A DNA stretch of 64,000 nt from contig NZ_QUHB01000001.1 in assembly GCF_003479405.1 (NCBI RefSeq), positions 1 to 64,000 of the forward strand. Reading direction: 5' to 3'. The stretch is from Eubacterium sp. AF16-48 (lineage in GTDB: Bacteria > Bacillota > Clostridia > Lachnospirales > Lachnospiraceae). A program made the position numbers and the translations under genes. How positions within the stretch are numbered: the first letter of the stretch is position 1; the number at the start of each line of letters is the position of its first letter. Below the pieces are notes generated by a model, which was not told the origin of the DNA, ran no database searches, and saw nothing but the letters and a program-made list of their open reading frames with translations. Of the stretch, positions 17,679 through 25,779 are shown piece by piece.

Positions 17679-19034
17679 TTGAGTGTAAAACATAAACTTC
17701 AAAACAAAAAACTAAAGAATGCTTTAATAATGATTATTGAAATTTTAATTGTTTCAGGCATAATTTTTGGCGTGCTGATGTACTTTCAGGGAAAGGTAAA
17801 TAAAGAGGCTGAAAAAGCCGGCGGTCTTAGTGGTAAAGGTATAGAAAATGAGACTAAAAAGGCAGATGTTGAGGGCTTGGATGATTATTATATCCAGATT
17901 AATAAAAAGCTTAATGCTTTAATTGTTTACCGTTATTCAAAAGATAGGAATACAAAGACGGCATATAAGAGCTTTAGATGTTCCGTTGGACGTGATTTGA
18001 AAAAAGGAAAGTATAAAACATCAAAGACCTATTCCTGGCTTGATATTAATGGTAGCTGGCATAAAAACAACACTATGTTTGGAGACAGTTCCTGGATACA
18101 GTCGGCAGGATACAACAATAAGTATAACTATACTTTAAATAAAAGTTCATACAATGCAATTGGAAAGAAAAAAAGTTACGGAGCCTGTGTACTGTTAAGT
18201 GCAGGGGATTCTGACTGGATTTATGAAAATTGCAAAACAGGGACAGAGGTTTCTGTTGTAAACGGACAAAAGGGTGACAAATTACAGGTGCCTTTTGAAG
18301 AATTTACAAAGGCACAAAAGTATTGTGGCTGGGACCCTACCGACACAGAAAGTGACAATCCGTACATGAAAATAAAAAACGGAGAACTTGTAAGTGGTAG
18401 CGGTACTGTTTATGTGGAAAGAGGCTACAAACCTAATTATTTAGGTAATATTTTGTTATATGATGAAAATGGTAAAAACAAAACAGGTTTAGTTAAATAC
18501 AATAAAATAAATACTGACGAAACAGGAGATATAAAGGTTACTTTTAAGTATAAGCTTTCTTCAAAAAAGACTTTAAAGCTTACACAGAAATTTAAGGTTA
18601 TTGACACGATACCACCTAAGGTTTCATGTTCTAAGGATAGCTTTGTATATGAAGTTGCAAGTAAAGACAAAAAAGACATGAATAGTGAGTCTAACATAAC
18701 TGACATAACTAATATGGTTAAGGCATGCGCCTCTACCAATGAAAGTGGAAGCAAAATAACCGTATATACAGTTAATAAGGATGAGTTAGATGAAGGAGAG
18801 TTTCCGGTAGTAATAAAAGCACAGGATTTGGCTGGAAATGTGGGTTCGTATCAGGTAATGGTGAAGATAGTTTTAAGAGATTCAGGCTCAAATAAGAAAT
18901 ATACACCGCCAAAGGATTTAGAAAAGGTAAGAAAGCAGAAAGCCGGTCTTGAAGAAACAACTAAAAAGCCGGAGAAAAAAAAGAAGAAAGAGAAAACAAC
19001 AAAAGCTGTTTCACAGGATGAAACAGAAGAATAA
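17679..19034 (+). CDS. Membrane-anchored, degenerate L,D-transpeptidase (YkuD-like) surface protein
   Basis: The 451-aa protein has one N-terminal membrane anchor (about residues 14-36) and should face outward. Residues about 68-195 align with a YkuD domain: YYIQINKKLNALIVY at the start, and SYGACVLLSAGDSDWIYENCKTGTEV where canonical enzymes have SHGCxRL followed by WLYDxxxxGTxV. Cys170 is kept, but the motif His and Arg are replaced, and WIQSAGY stands where IHGT would be. A bacterial Ig-like segment (about 300-400, DTIPPKV, AQDLAGNVGSY) and a lysine-rich tail follow. The TTG start has an AGAGGTAG ribosome site. Transpeptidase activity is doubtful; a wall-binding role is an inference. Confidence 0.65.
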   Translation: MSVKHKLQNKKLKNALIMIIEILIVSGIIFGVLMYFQGKVNKEAEKAGGLSGKGIENETKKADVEGLDDYYIQINKKLNALIVYRYSKDRNTKTAYKSFRCSVGRDLKKGKYKTSKTYSWLDINGSWHKNNTMFGDSSWIQSAGYNNKYNYTLNKSSYNAIGKKKSYGACVLLSAGDSDWIYENCKTGTEVSVVNGQKGDKLQVPFEEFTKAQKYCGWDPTDTESDNPYMKIKNGELVSGSGTVYVERGYKPNYLGNILLYDENGKNKTGLVKYNKINTDETGDIKVTFKYKLSSKKTLKLTQKFKVIDTIPPKVSCSKDSFVYEVASKDKKDMNSESNITDITNMVKACASTNESGSKITVYTVNKDELDEGEFPVVIKAQDLAGNVGSYQVMVKIVLRDSGSNKKYTPPKDLEKVRKQKAGLEETTKKPEKKKKKEKTTKAVSQDETEE

Positions 19035-19056
19035 AGGATAATAAAGTTAAATAAAT

Positions 19057-19085
19057 TTGACTTTAAAATATAAGTGGATTAATAC
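19057..19085 (+). promoter_or_regulatory. Predicted promoter of leuS
   Basis: TTGACT (19057-19062), 17-nt spacer, TAATAC (19080-19085). GTGG/CCAC arms flank the -10. No T-box core was found before leuS. Confidence 0.5.
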
Positions 19086-19127
19086 CACACCATATTATAC
19101 ATGCATTTTTTTAGGAGGAATTAAATT

Positions 19128-21542
19128 ATGGCAACACCTTATAATCATAAGGAAATCGAAAAAAAGTGGCGTCATAATTGGGAAATATCACCAATTAATA
19201 AAGATACCACAAAACCAAAATACTATTGTCTTGATATGTTCCCATATCCGTCAGGTTCAGGTCTTCATGTAGGACACTGGAGAGGATATGTTATCAGCGA
19301 TGTATGGAGCCGTTATAAGATGCTTCATGGATATCATATCATTCACCCTATGGGATGGGATGCTTTTGGACTACCTGCAGAAAATTACGCAATTAAAATG
19401 AAGGCACATCCTGCAAAATCAACAGCAGATAATATTGCAAACATTAAGAGACAGATTAATGAAATAGCAGCTCTTTATGATTGGGATATGGAAGTCAATA
19501 CAACAGATCCTAAGTTCTATAAGTGGACACAGTGGATTTTTGTTCAGATGTTTAAGAAAGGACTTGCTTATCAGAAGGAAATGCCTATTAACTGGTGTCC
19601 TTCATGTAAAACAGGTCTTGCAAACGAAGAGGTTGTAAACGGATGCTGTGAAAGATGTGGCGCAGAAGTTACAAAGAAAAATCTTAAACAGTGGATGCTT
19701 AAGATTACGGCATATGCAGACAGACTTTTAAGCGACCTTGACAAGCTGGACTGGCCTGAGAAGGTTAAAAAAATGCAGACAGACTGGATTGGTAAGTCAT
19801 ATGGAGCAGAGGTTGATTTTAAATTAGAAAATTCAGATAAGAAGATTACAGTTTATACAACAAGACCTGATACACTTCATGGTGCAACATTTATGGTACT
19901 TGCACCGGAACATGCCATGGCAAGAGAACTGGCTACACCGGAAACAGAAAAAGATGTGGAAGCATATATCCAGATGGCAGCAAATAAGTCATCAGTAGAC
20001 AGACTTCAGGGAAAAGAAAAAACAGGTGTATTTACAGGAAGTTATGCAATTAACCCACTTAATGGTGCAAAGGTCCCAATCTGGCTTTCAGATTATGTAC
20101 TTGCAGATTACGGTACAGGAGCTATTATGTGTGTACCTGCACATGATGACAGAGACTTTGAATTTGCAACTAAATTCAATATCCCTATTATTCAGGTTAT
20201 TGCAAAAGACGGAAAAGAAATAGAAAATATGACAGAAGCTTATACAGAAGCTGTAGGAACCATGATTAATTCCGGTGAATGGAACGGAATGGAATCATCA
20301 GTTCTTAAGAAGGAAGCTCCTCATATTATTGAGGAAAAGGGCTTTGGAAGAGCAACTGTTAATTATAAGTTACGTGACTGGGTATTCTCAAGACAGAGAT
20401 ATTGGGGTGAGCCTATCCCAATCATACATTGTCCTGATTGTGGAGCTGTCCCGGTACCGGAAGACCAGTTACCATTATTACTGCCGGATGTTGAGTCATA
20501 TGAACCAACAGGTACAGGTGAATCACCACTTGCAGCAATTGATGAGTGGGTAAATACAACATGTCCATGTTGCGGTAAGCCTGCTAAACGTGAAACAAAC
20601 ACAATGCCACAGTGGGCAGGTTCATCATGGTATTTCTTAAGATATGTTGATAACAAAAACGATAAGGAATTAGTATCTAAGGAAAAAGCAGATAAGTATT
20701 TGCCTGTAGATATGTATATCGGTGGTGTAGAGCATGCAGTATTGCACTTACTTTACTCAAGATTCTATACAAAGTTCTTGTATGATATAGGTGTTGTGGA
20801 TTTTGAGGAACCATTTAAGAAATTATTTAATCAGGGTATGATTACCGGTAAAAACGGTATTAAAATGAGCAAATCCAAGGGAAATGTTGTTTCACCTGAT
20901 GATTTAGTAAGGGATTACGGTTGTGATTCATTAAGAATTTATGAAATGTTTGTAGGACCACCTGAACTTGATTCCGAATGGGATGAGAGAGGTATTGATG
21001 GCGTTTACAGATTTATTACTAAATTCTGGAAGTTAGCCGTAAACAGCATTGAAGCTGATGTAAAGGCTACAAATGAAATGGTTAAATTACGTCACCAGAT
21101 GATACACACTATCACAAGACGTTTAGAGGACTTTAGCTTAAATACCGTTGTTTCAGGTTTCATGGAATACAATAACAAGTTCAACGAAATCGCTAAGAAG
21201 GAAGGCGGAGTTGACAAGGAAACAATCGAAACATTCGTAACACTTTTATCACCTTTTGCGCCACATATTGCAGAAGAGTTATGGGAGATGCTAGGAAAAG
21301 AAGGAAGCGTATTTGAAAATAACAAGTGGCCGGAAGCTGACGAGGATTTGATGAAGGATGATGAAATTCAGGTTCCTGTACAGATTAACGGCAAGACAAA
21401 GGTTGTTATCAGTGTACCTGCTGACATTTCAAAGGATGATGCCATAGCACAGGGCAAGGAAGCTTTAGGTGACAAATTAACAGGAAACATTATTAAGGAA
21501 ATTTATGTTCCGGGAAGAATTATAAATATTGTTCAGAAATAA
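19128..21542 (+). CDS. leuS: Leucyl-tRNA synthetase
   Basis: This class Ia synthetase charges tRNA-Leu. The 804-aa length is normal for a bacterial LeuRS. It shows the HIGH-type motif (PYPSGSGLHVGHWRGY), zinc-like Cys clusters (NWCPSCKTGLANEEV, CERCGAEV), the CP1 editing domain (about residues 220-420, TTRPDTLHGATFMVLAPEH, GAIMCVPAHDDRDFEFA), the MSKSKGN catalytic motif (about 581-587) and the anticodon-binding C-terminus. A TTAGGAGG ribosome site precedes the ATG. The last codons plus stop are the attachment core of a mobile element, and the reading frame is unharmed by the insertion. Confidence 0.98.
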   Translation: MATPYNHKEIEKKWRHNWEISPINKDTTKPKYYCLDMFPYPSGSGLHVGHWRGYVISDVWSRYKMLHGYHIIHPMGWDAFGLPAENYAIKMKAHPAKSTADNIANIKRQINEIAALYDWDMEVNTTDPKFYKWTQWIFVQMFKKGLAYQKEMPINWCPSCKTGLANEEVVNGCCERCGAEVTKKNLKQWMLKITAYADRLLSDLDKLDWPEKVKKMQTDWIGKSYGAEVDFKLENSDKKITVYTTRPDTLHGATFMVLAPEHAMARELATPETEKDVEAYIQMAANKSSVDRLQGKEKTGVFTGSYAINPLNGAKVPIWLSDYVLADYGTGAIMCVPAHDDRDFEFATKFNIPIIQVIAKDGKEIENMTEAYTEAVGTMINSGEWNGMESSVLKKEAPHIIEEKGFGRATVNYKLRDWVFSRQRYWGEPIPIIHCPDCGAVPVPEDQLPLLLPDVESYEPTGTGESPLAAIDEWVNTTCPCCGKPAKRETNTMPQWAGSSWYFLRYVDNKNDKELVSKEKADKYLPVDMYIGGVEHAVLHLLYSRFYTKFLYDIGVVDFEEPFKKLFNQGMITGKNGIKMSKSKGNVVSPDDLVRDYGCDSLRIYEMFVGPPELDSEWDERGIDGVYRFITKFWKLAVNSIEADVKATNEMVKLRHQMIHTITRRLEDFSLNTVVSGFMEYNNKFNEIAKKEGGVDKETIETFVTLLSPFAPHIAEELWEMLGKEGSVFENNKWPEADEDLMKDDEIQVPVQINGKTKVVISVPADISKDDAIAQGKEALGDKLTGNIIKEIYVPGRIINIVQK

Positions 21543-21543
21543 T
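21521..21543 (+). repeat. Left attachment site (attL) within the leuS 3' end
   Basis: TATAAA-T-ATTGTTCAGAAATAAT matches 27319-27341 except for one base (T here, C there). It contains the last three leuS codons and the stop codon. Confidence 0.85.
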
Positions 21544-21679
21544 TGAGAAGAAATTCTCACAACAGAATAAAGTGCTTGGAAATATTGAAAAGTTCGCTGA
21601 AAATCAAGGTTTACAGACATTTTTCTTCAAAGAAAAGGTATCATAGAATACCGCAAAATATCGTAACAGATTTTTAAAA

Positions 21680-21721
21680 TGGAGTAAATTTGGAGTAAAG
21701 ATTGAAAGAAAATGGAGTAAA
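21680..21721 (+). repeat. Left arm-type integrase sites (three TGGAGTAAA repeats)
   Basis: TGGAGTAAA occurs at 21680-21688, 21691-21699 and 21713-21721, in the same orientation as two copies at the right end of the element. Spaced direct repeats at both ends are the usual binding sites of the N-terminal arm-binding domain of Tn916-type integrases. The gene-free stretch 21543-21860 also holds a terminator hairpin (21748-21782) and a possible promoter (TTGTCT 21766, TATAAT 21789). Confidence 0.7.
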
Positions 21722-21747
21722 TATTTCAAGAAAACATTAGAGGAATG

Positions 21748-21782
21748 ACGCAGATGATAGAGATATTGTCTGCGTTATTTTT
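21748..21782 (+). terminator. Intrinsic terminator near the left end of the element
   Basis: ACGCAGA (21748-21754) pairs with TCTGCGT (21769-21775), followed by TATTTTTT. It would stop leuS readthrough into the element. Confidence 0.6.
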
Positions 21783-21860
21783 TGCGATTATAATGGTGTA
21801 AATAATTACAAAGTATGATATTATGAGAAATAAACAAATTGGAGGTTGTAAGGAGAAAGT

Positions 21861-22751
21861 ATGTCAAGATTATTCAAGATTACCTGTATTTTAGTAATAT
21901 GTTTTCTAATGTTATTGGGGTGTTCATCTAGAGAAGAAAAAGTGGAGTTGATAGAAACAAATCAATTAGAACAATCAAAAACAGATGATAAAACAGAAGA
22001 AAAAGTGAGAGAGAGCAATGAGGAAGAAACACTTGATTTAAGTGCCAACTTTAATGGTATTACTGGCTGTGCAGTTTTATATAGTCCGTCAGAAAACAAG
22101 TATTCTTTGTATAATAAAGATATGGCAGAACAAGAAGTATCCCCATATTCAACTTTTAAAATTATTTCTACATTAATAGGACTACACAACGATATTATTA
22201 AAGATGAAACCTCCACTATGAACTATGATGGAACTCAATATCCAAATTCGGAATGGAACGAGAATTTGACTTTGCAAAAAGCATTTCAGACATCTTGTAT
22301 ATGGTATTTTCATCAGATTATAAATAGTGCGGGAGAACAAGAAGTAAAAAAAGAACTAAGTGAGTTGGAGTATGGTAATTGTGATGTTTCTGCATGGGAA
22401 GGAAGTAATATAAATCCATACAAAGAATTAAACGGATTTTGGCTAGGTTCATCTTTAAAAATATCTCCATATGAACAGGTAGGGGTTTTATCAAAAATTT
22501 TTGAGGGTAAAAGTTTTTATGATAGTCAGAATGTTGAAATATTAAAGAAAATTATGTTAATTGAAGATGGGCAAGAGAAAAAAGTATATGGGAAAACGGG
22601 TTCTGGCACAAATGGAGAAGCATGGTTTATAGGTTTTACTGAAAAGGGACAACAAAGAGAATATTTTGCTATATATCTTGAAGATAGTTTGCAAAAAGAA
22701 CGGGTTTCAAGTAGTCTTGCTAAAGAAATTGCTCTAAAAATAATAGAGTAA
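21861..22751 (+). CDS. Class D (OXA-type) beta-lactamase, predicted lipoprotein
   Basis: The 296-aa protein starts with a lipoprotein signal (FLMLLGCSS, lipid Cys21), so it should be anchored outside the membrane. A short acidic linker leads to a serine beta-lactamase fold with all class D landmarks: S97-T-F-K100 (nucleophile and carbamylated Lys), S145-C-I in QTSCIWYF, Y171-G-N, FWLGSSLKISPYEQV, and K245-T-G-S with a following WFIGF. The architecture resembles Gram-positive class D enzymes such as those of Clostridioides difficile and bacilli. A BlaR1-type sensor is less likely because there is no multi-span signalling part. Hydrolysis spectrum cannot be read from sequence. It is cargo of the mobile element. 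Confidence 0.88.
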   Translation: MSRLFKITCILVICFLMLLGCSSREEKVELIETNQLEQSKTDDKTEEKVRESNEEETLDLSANFNGITGCAVLYSPSENKYSLYNKDMAEQEVSPYSTFKIISTLIGLHNDIIKDETSTMNYDGTQYPNSEWNENLTLQKAFQTSCIWYFHQIINSAGEQEVKKELSELEYGNCDVSAWEGSNINPYKELNGFWLGSSLKISPYEQVGVLSKIFEGKSFYDSQNVEILKKIMLIEDGQEKKVYGKTGSGTNGEAWFIGFTEKGQQREYFAIYLEDSLQKERVSSSLAKEIALKIIE

Positions 22752-22787
22752 AGATATTTTATATTTTAGAGGAAAGGGGGAGTATAA

Positions 22788-23177
22788 ATGGACGCAATAG
22801 GTTCATCAACAAAGTTAATGTGGTTTTTTGTTTTTATTTATTCATTTCCTATTCTATTATTGATTTTGTCGGTAACTATATGGTCTTACAAAAAGTTTAA
22901 ACGACTTGCCTTTATATCGTATATTGCGGATACAATTTTAACTGTGCTTATTTTATTGGTGGATATTAGTAATTGGGTGTCAAGATTTATAAAAGGTACT
23001 CATATGTATCATTTGAACTTATGGAATTTGCTTTTTTTGATTTTAAGTGTTATATTTATTATTATCAGCATTGGTTATCGTTGTAAGAATAAAAAAATTA
23101 GTAATATTTTTATCAATATTACTACATTATTGTGTACTTTTGTTTGTGTTATTCAAATAAACACAATAAATGTGTAA
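22788..23177 (+). CDS. Small four-helix membrane protein, function unknown
   Basis: The 129-aa protein is almost entirely hydrophobic with four likely transmembrane helices (about residues 11-32, 40-58, 73-93 and 102-122). It follows the beta-lactamase by 36 nt and has its own GGAAAGGGGG ribosome site, so the two are probably co-transcribed as element cargo. No family was recognised. A role linked to the beta-lactamase (membrane partner or immunity) is a guess from position only. Confidence 0.7.
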   Translation: MDAIGSSTKLMWFFVFIYSFPILLLILSVTIWSYKKFKRLAFISYIADTILTVLILLVDISNWVSRFIKGTHMYHLNLWNLLFLILSVIFIIISIGYRCKNKKISNIFINITTLLCTFVCVIQINTINV

Positions 23178-23217
23178 GAATGATTAAACGTATTTCAGTT
23201 TGCCTATACCTAGTGAG

Positions 23218-23334
23218 GTCAAGGAACAAGGCGAAGCCGATACGCCGTAGGGCAGTCCTTGACGGAACGGACACAGCCAACAGCACCATGATACAGCAGA
23301 GGACTTGAAAGGTCAGAAAACCTTGCAAGTCCTC
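23218..23334. other. GC-richer structured intergenic segment of the element
   Basis: Between the membrane protein and the repressor lies a segment visibly richer in G and C than its neighbours. GTCAAGGA (23218-23225) pairs with TCCTTGAC (23256-23263) around inner GGCG/CGCC-type complementarity. A second hairpin (23299-23334) has a 15-bp stem with one mismatch and the loop CAGAAA. The second could act as a terminator between the convergent genes, but its T tract is weak. The first has no evident role. Confidence 0.5.
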
Positions 23335-23341
23335 TTGTCTG

Positions 23342-24025
23342 TTATTGGGCGTTGTGTTTTAAGTAAAGTGCTTCTTTTACCACTTCTTTTTCAAATGCTT
23401 TGATATGACAATCATGAACTTCATTGTCGATATAAAAGCAATCGTCAGTTTGTGAGTAGGCAAGTTTGGTAACTTTCGGTTCATAAGTTTTTGTATCAAT
23501 TCCGTAATAGTAAATCGTGGCGGTTGTTAATACCATGTGAATACTTTCAAAATCTCTTGTAAAAATGGTATGCCTGTCGGAATAGAAGAAATCAGACGGA
23601 CATTCATAAAATTGGGAACTATCCTCTTTCAAAAATAATGGCAGTATGTGCATTGCATTTCCAGCACGATTGACAAGAACATAAAAGCGTGGAATAAGGG
23701 CGGCATACTGTGTCATCATGGCAATATATATATCGTCTAAATTATCAAGAAGATACTCGGAACAGGAGTTGTTGTAAAAGACATATTGCAGAGCGTTGTT
23801 ATTTTGGCTTGTATGTTCCATAGGCACATTTTGTCCGTAAAGCCACCGCAAGTCTACATCTAAGGAGTCTGCAATCAATTCCATTTTATCGGCTTTCGGG
23901 TTGTACTGTCCCGAAAGATAGGAACTGAACGCTCCTTTGCTGATACCTGTATCTTTGACTATATCCACCTGTTTTTTATTTTTTGCTCTCATGGCAAATT
24001 TAATCCGTTCTGCGATTGTATTCAT
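23342..24025 (-). CDS. CI-like HTH transcriptional repressor of the element
   Basis: The N-terminal 65 residues form a Cro/CI-type helix-turn-helix (TIAERIKFAMRAKNKKQVDI, TGISKGAFSSYLSG, the recognition helix region). The C-terminal about 150 residues are not a recognisable S24 peptidase: no Ser-Lys autocleavage dyad stands out. The start is Met at 24025, preceded by GAGAGGG; the longer frame upstream adds residues unlike an HTH protein. Divergent from the DUF961-relaxase genes across a promoter region with inverted repeats. It most likely keeps the transfer genes silent, as immunity repressors do in related elements. 227 aa. Confidence 0.85.
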   Translation of the reverse strand: MNTIAERIKFAMRAKNKKQVDIVKDTGISKGAFSSYLSGQYNPKADKMELIADSLDVDLRWLYGQNVPMEHTSQNNNALQYVFYNNSCSEYLLDNLDDIYIAMMTQYAALIPRFYVLVNRAGNAMHILPLFLKEDSSQFYECPSDFFYSDRHTIFTRDFESIHMVLTTATIYYYGIDTKTYEPKVTKLAYSQTDDCFYIDNEVHDCHIKAFEKEVVKEALYLKHNAQ

Positions 24026-24087
24026 CTGAAAAACCCTCTCTTTCCATATCTCGTTATAACTTCTCATATCGTATCGTCTAAGGACAC

Positions 24088-24200
24088 TATACCACAAGTT
24101 CAGAAAAAAGAAAACAAAAAAGTTTATAAAAAACTAAACTTTCTATTGCAAAACAAATGTGTCTGTGCTAACATACAATTAAGTTCAGAAATAACTGAAC
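24088..24200 (+). promoter_or_regulatory. Divergent control region of the element with promoters and candidate operators
   Basis: Rightward promoter: TTGCAA (24146-24151), 17-nt spacer, TAACAT (24169-24174) with an extended TGC. Inverted repeats: AGTTTA/TAAACT (24121-24126 with 24135-24140) just upstream of the -35, and GTTCAG/CTGAAC (24183-24188 with 24195-24200) at the probable transcription start. A half-site AGTTCAG at 24097-24103 sits beside an extended -10 (TGGTATAGT on the minus strand) for the repressor gene. The layout suggests repression of the transfer genes and self-control by the CI-like protein. Inferred. Confidence 0.6.
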
Positions 24201-24276
24201 AACAAACGGCGTCGTAATGAGAAAATGAAAATATGAAAAACTGACCTATCGGTTCAACGGGGAGAAAGGAACGTGT

Positions 24277-24606
24277 ATGCAGATTACATTGACAAAAGAA
24301 CAGGTAAAAGAAGCCTTTGGAGAACTTCGTTTCATGGGTGCGGATAACTGTTACCGTTATGATAAAGACAGTAAGAAGAAAACAGAGGAAGTGGAAGCCT
24401 TAAAACTTCATCTTGGAAGCATGAAACTTGGGAACAGCGTGGATATTCGCTTGGAAGCAACGGAACTTCCGAAGATTGAGCCTTATGCTGTGGTGGAACT
24501 GGAAGAACCAGTATATGCCCCTTATGTGCAGAGAGGAAACTTCCCTGTATTAGTGGAGAAGATTACCTGTAAGGGTATCCGCCCTGTTCCAAACAAAACT
24601 ATGTAG
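24277..24606 (+). CDS. DUF961 (YdcP/Tn916 Orf23-like) element protein
   Basis: The 109-aa protein resembles the small DUF961 proteins at the head of the transfer regions of Tn916 and ICEBs1, from the motifs LRFMGADNCYRYD, PKIEPYAVVELEEPVY and a C-terminal KGIRPVPNK. Their function is unknown, although they are a reliable marker of this element family. The start ATG follows GGGGAGAAAGGA. It is the first gene rightward from the repressor-controlled promoter and is followed by a structured spacer and the relaxase. Confidence 0.8.
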   Translation: MQITLTKEQVKEAFGELRFMGADNCYRYDKDSKKKTEEVEALKLHLGSMKLGNSVDIRLEATELPKIEPYAVVELEEPVYAPYVQRGNFPVLVEKITCKGIRPVPNKTM

Positions 24607-24620
24607 GCGGTCAAAGTTCC

Positions 24621-24680
24621 TGCCCTCGTTCTGACGTACCAAACGGCAGGTTGGGGGCAGGGCAATGGCAACGCCATTGC
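24621..24680 (+). other. Structured spacer between DUF961 gene and relaxase
   Basis: TGCCCT (24621-24626) pairs with AGGGCA (24659-24664), and GCAATGGC (24662-24669) pairs with GCCATTGC (24673-24680) with a 3-nt loop. The second hairpin ends 4 nt before the relaxase ribosome site. It might limit translation or form part of a replication/transfer origin. No function can be assigned. Confidence 0.45.
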
Positions 24681-24701
24681 AGATAAGGAGGTTTGATAAA
24701 T

Positions 24702-25775
24702 TTGGAAGAAAGAAACGGAAGTTTTCTTCCAGAACTCCCCTACACTAACAGGGGAGTAATACGACAGAAAGAAGAATTAAGTGCCTTGATAGATTGGTGT
24801 CAGATAACCATTAAAGAAGTTCCGTTAGAAGCGGTCATAGAAGATGTGCTGAGAATACCTATGGAACTTATGACGGTAACAGGCTATGAAAAAGGGATTG
24901 CAGGACATGAGGTTGTGGCAATCTTCGATAATATCAAGGTGCTAAAGCCGACAGGAAATGCACAGTATCAAGGCTTTCAGATTTTAATGAGCGGGAAAGG
25001 CTGTCGCAACTATGAAAATTTTTTACAACTCAATGAGGAAACATGGTTTGATTTCTTAAACAGAGTTTGTCAGTATCATATCAATTTTCCTCGGATTGAT
25101 TTGGCGATAGACGACAGAAAACCGTATTTGAGTATTCCCGATTTGATTATACGGACAAAAGAGGGATTGCTTTCTACAAAACTAAGAGATATAGATTTTC
25201 ACGACTCAGGAGAATTGAAAGAGGAAGTGTTTCAGAGTAAAGGTGGCAGTCTTTATCTCGGCAGTTCAGCCAGCAATTTGAGATTGGTATTTTATGAAAA
25301 AGGATATGAACAGAATAAAAAGTATGGAATAGAATTAGATGAAAATTGGAACAGATATGAATTGAGATTTCGGCAGGAAATGGCAGTAAGTGTAGTACAG
25401 GAATTATTGAGATATAGAGATGTGGCAGGACTGGCAATGGAAGTATTGAACAGCAAAATACGATTTTTAGAAAAGCCGACAGACAGCACGACAACACGAA
25501 AAAGACTTTATCCAACCTATAAAGCATGGGCGGAATTGATGAAAGACATAGGCAAGGTGAAGCTTACTATGCAACCACAGAAGAAAAGTTTACAAAAGGT
25601 GTGGGAGTGGCTAGAAAAGTATGTTGCACCGTCTTTGAAACTGTTTGCAGAGGTTGGAAAAATAGAGCAGAGAGATTATATTGGTAATCTTATAGCAAAT
25701 GGAAAAATGAATATCACACAAAAGCAGTTGTATGATGATTATATAAAAGCAAGAAAATTAGGCGAAAGGGGGTAA
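24702..25775 (+). CDS. MobT/Orf20-type relaxase (Rep_trans family)
   Basis: The protein belongs to the replication-initiation-factor family that includes Tn916 Orf20 and ICEBs1 NicK. These nick oriT and start rolling-circle transfer or replication. Supporting segments are LIDWCQITIKEV near the N-terminus, INFPRIDLAIDDR (about residues 125-137), GSLYLGSSASNLRLVFYEK, and NRYELRFRQEMA (about 225-237). The TTG at 24702 is 10 nt after AAGGAGG; a TTG at 24693 is too close to it. The predicted oriT lies inside codons 11-19. 357 aa. The stop codon overlaps the ribosome site of the next small gene. Confidence 0.88.
   Translation: MEERNGSFLPELPYTNRGVIRQKEELSALIDWCQITIKEVPLEAVIEDVLRIPMELMTVTGYEKGIAGHEVVAIFDNIKVLKPTGNAQYQGFQILMSGKGCRNYENFLQLNEETWFDFLNRVCQYHINFPRIDLAIDDRKPYLSIPDLIIRTKEGLLSTKLRDIDFHDSGELKEEVFQSKGGSLYLGSSASNLRLVFYEKGYEQNKKYGIELDENWNRYELRFRQEMAVSVVQELLRYRDVAGLAMEVLNSKIRFLEKPTDSTTTRKRLYPTYKAWAELMKDIGKVKLTMQPQKKSLQKVWEWLEKYVAPSLKLFAEVGKIEQRDYIGNLIANGKMNITQKQLYDDYIKARKLGERG
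24734..24757 (+). other. Predicted oriT / nic site
   Basis: Arms ACTCCCCT (24734-24741) and AGGGGAGT (24750-24757) flank ACACTAAC. The C-run, CTAACA and G-run arrangement is nearly that of the Tn916 and ICEBs1 nic regions as I remember them. Its place within the 5' end of the relaxase gene also matches ICEBs1, whose oriT overlaps nicK. Confidence 0.8.
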
Positions 25776-25779
25776 TCGT

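Noticed and set aside
21521..21543. tRNA gene as the integration target
   Set aside because: No cloverleaf is present; the att core is the last codons of leuS.
23342..24025. LexA/S24-type self-cleaving repressor
   Set aside because: No Ala-Gly cleavage site or Ser-Lys dyad is visible in the C-terminal part.
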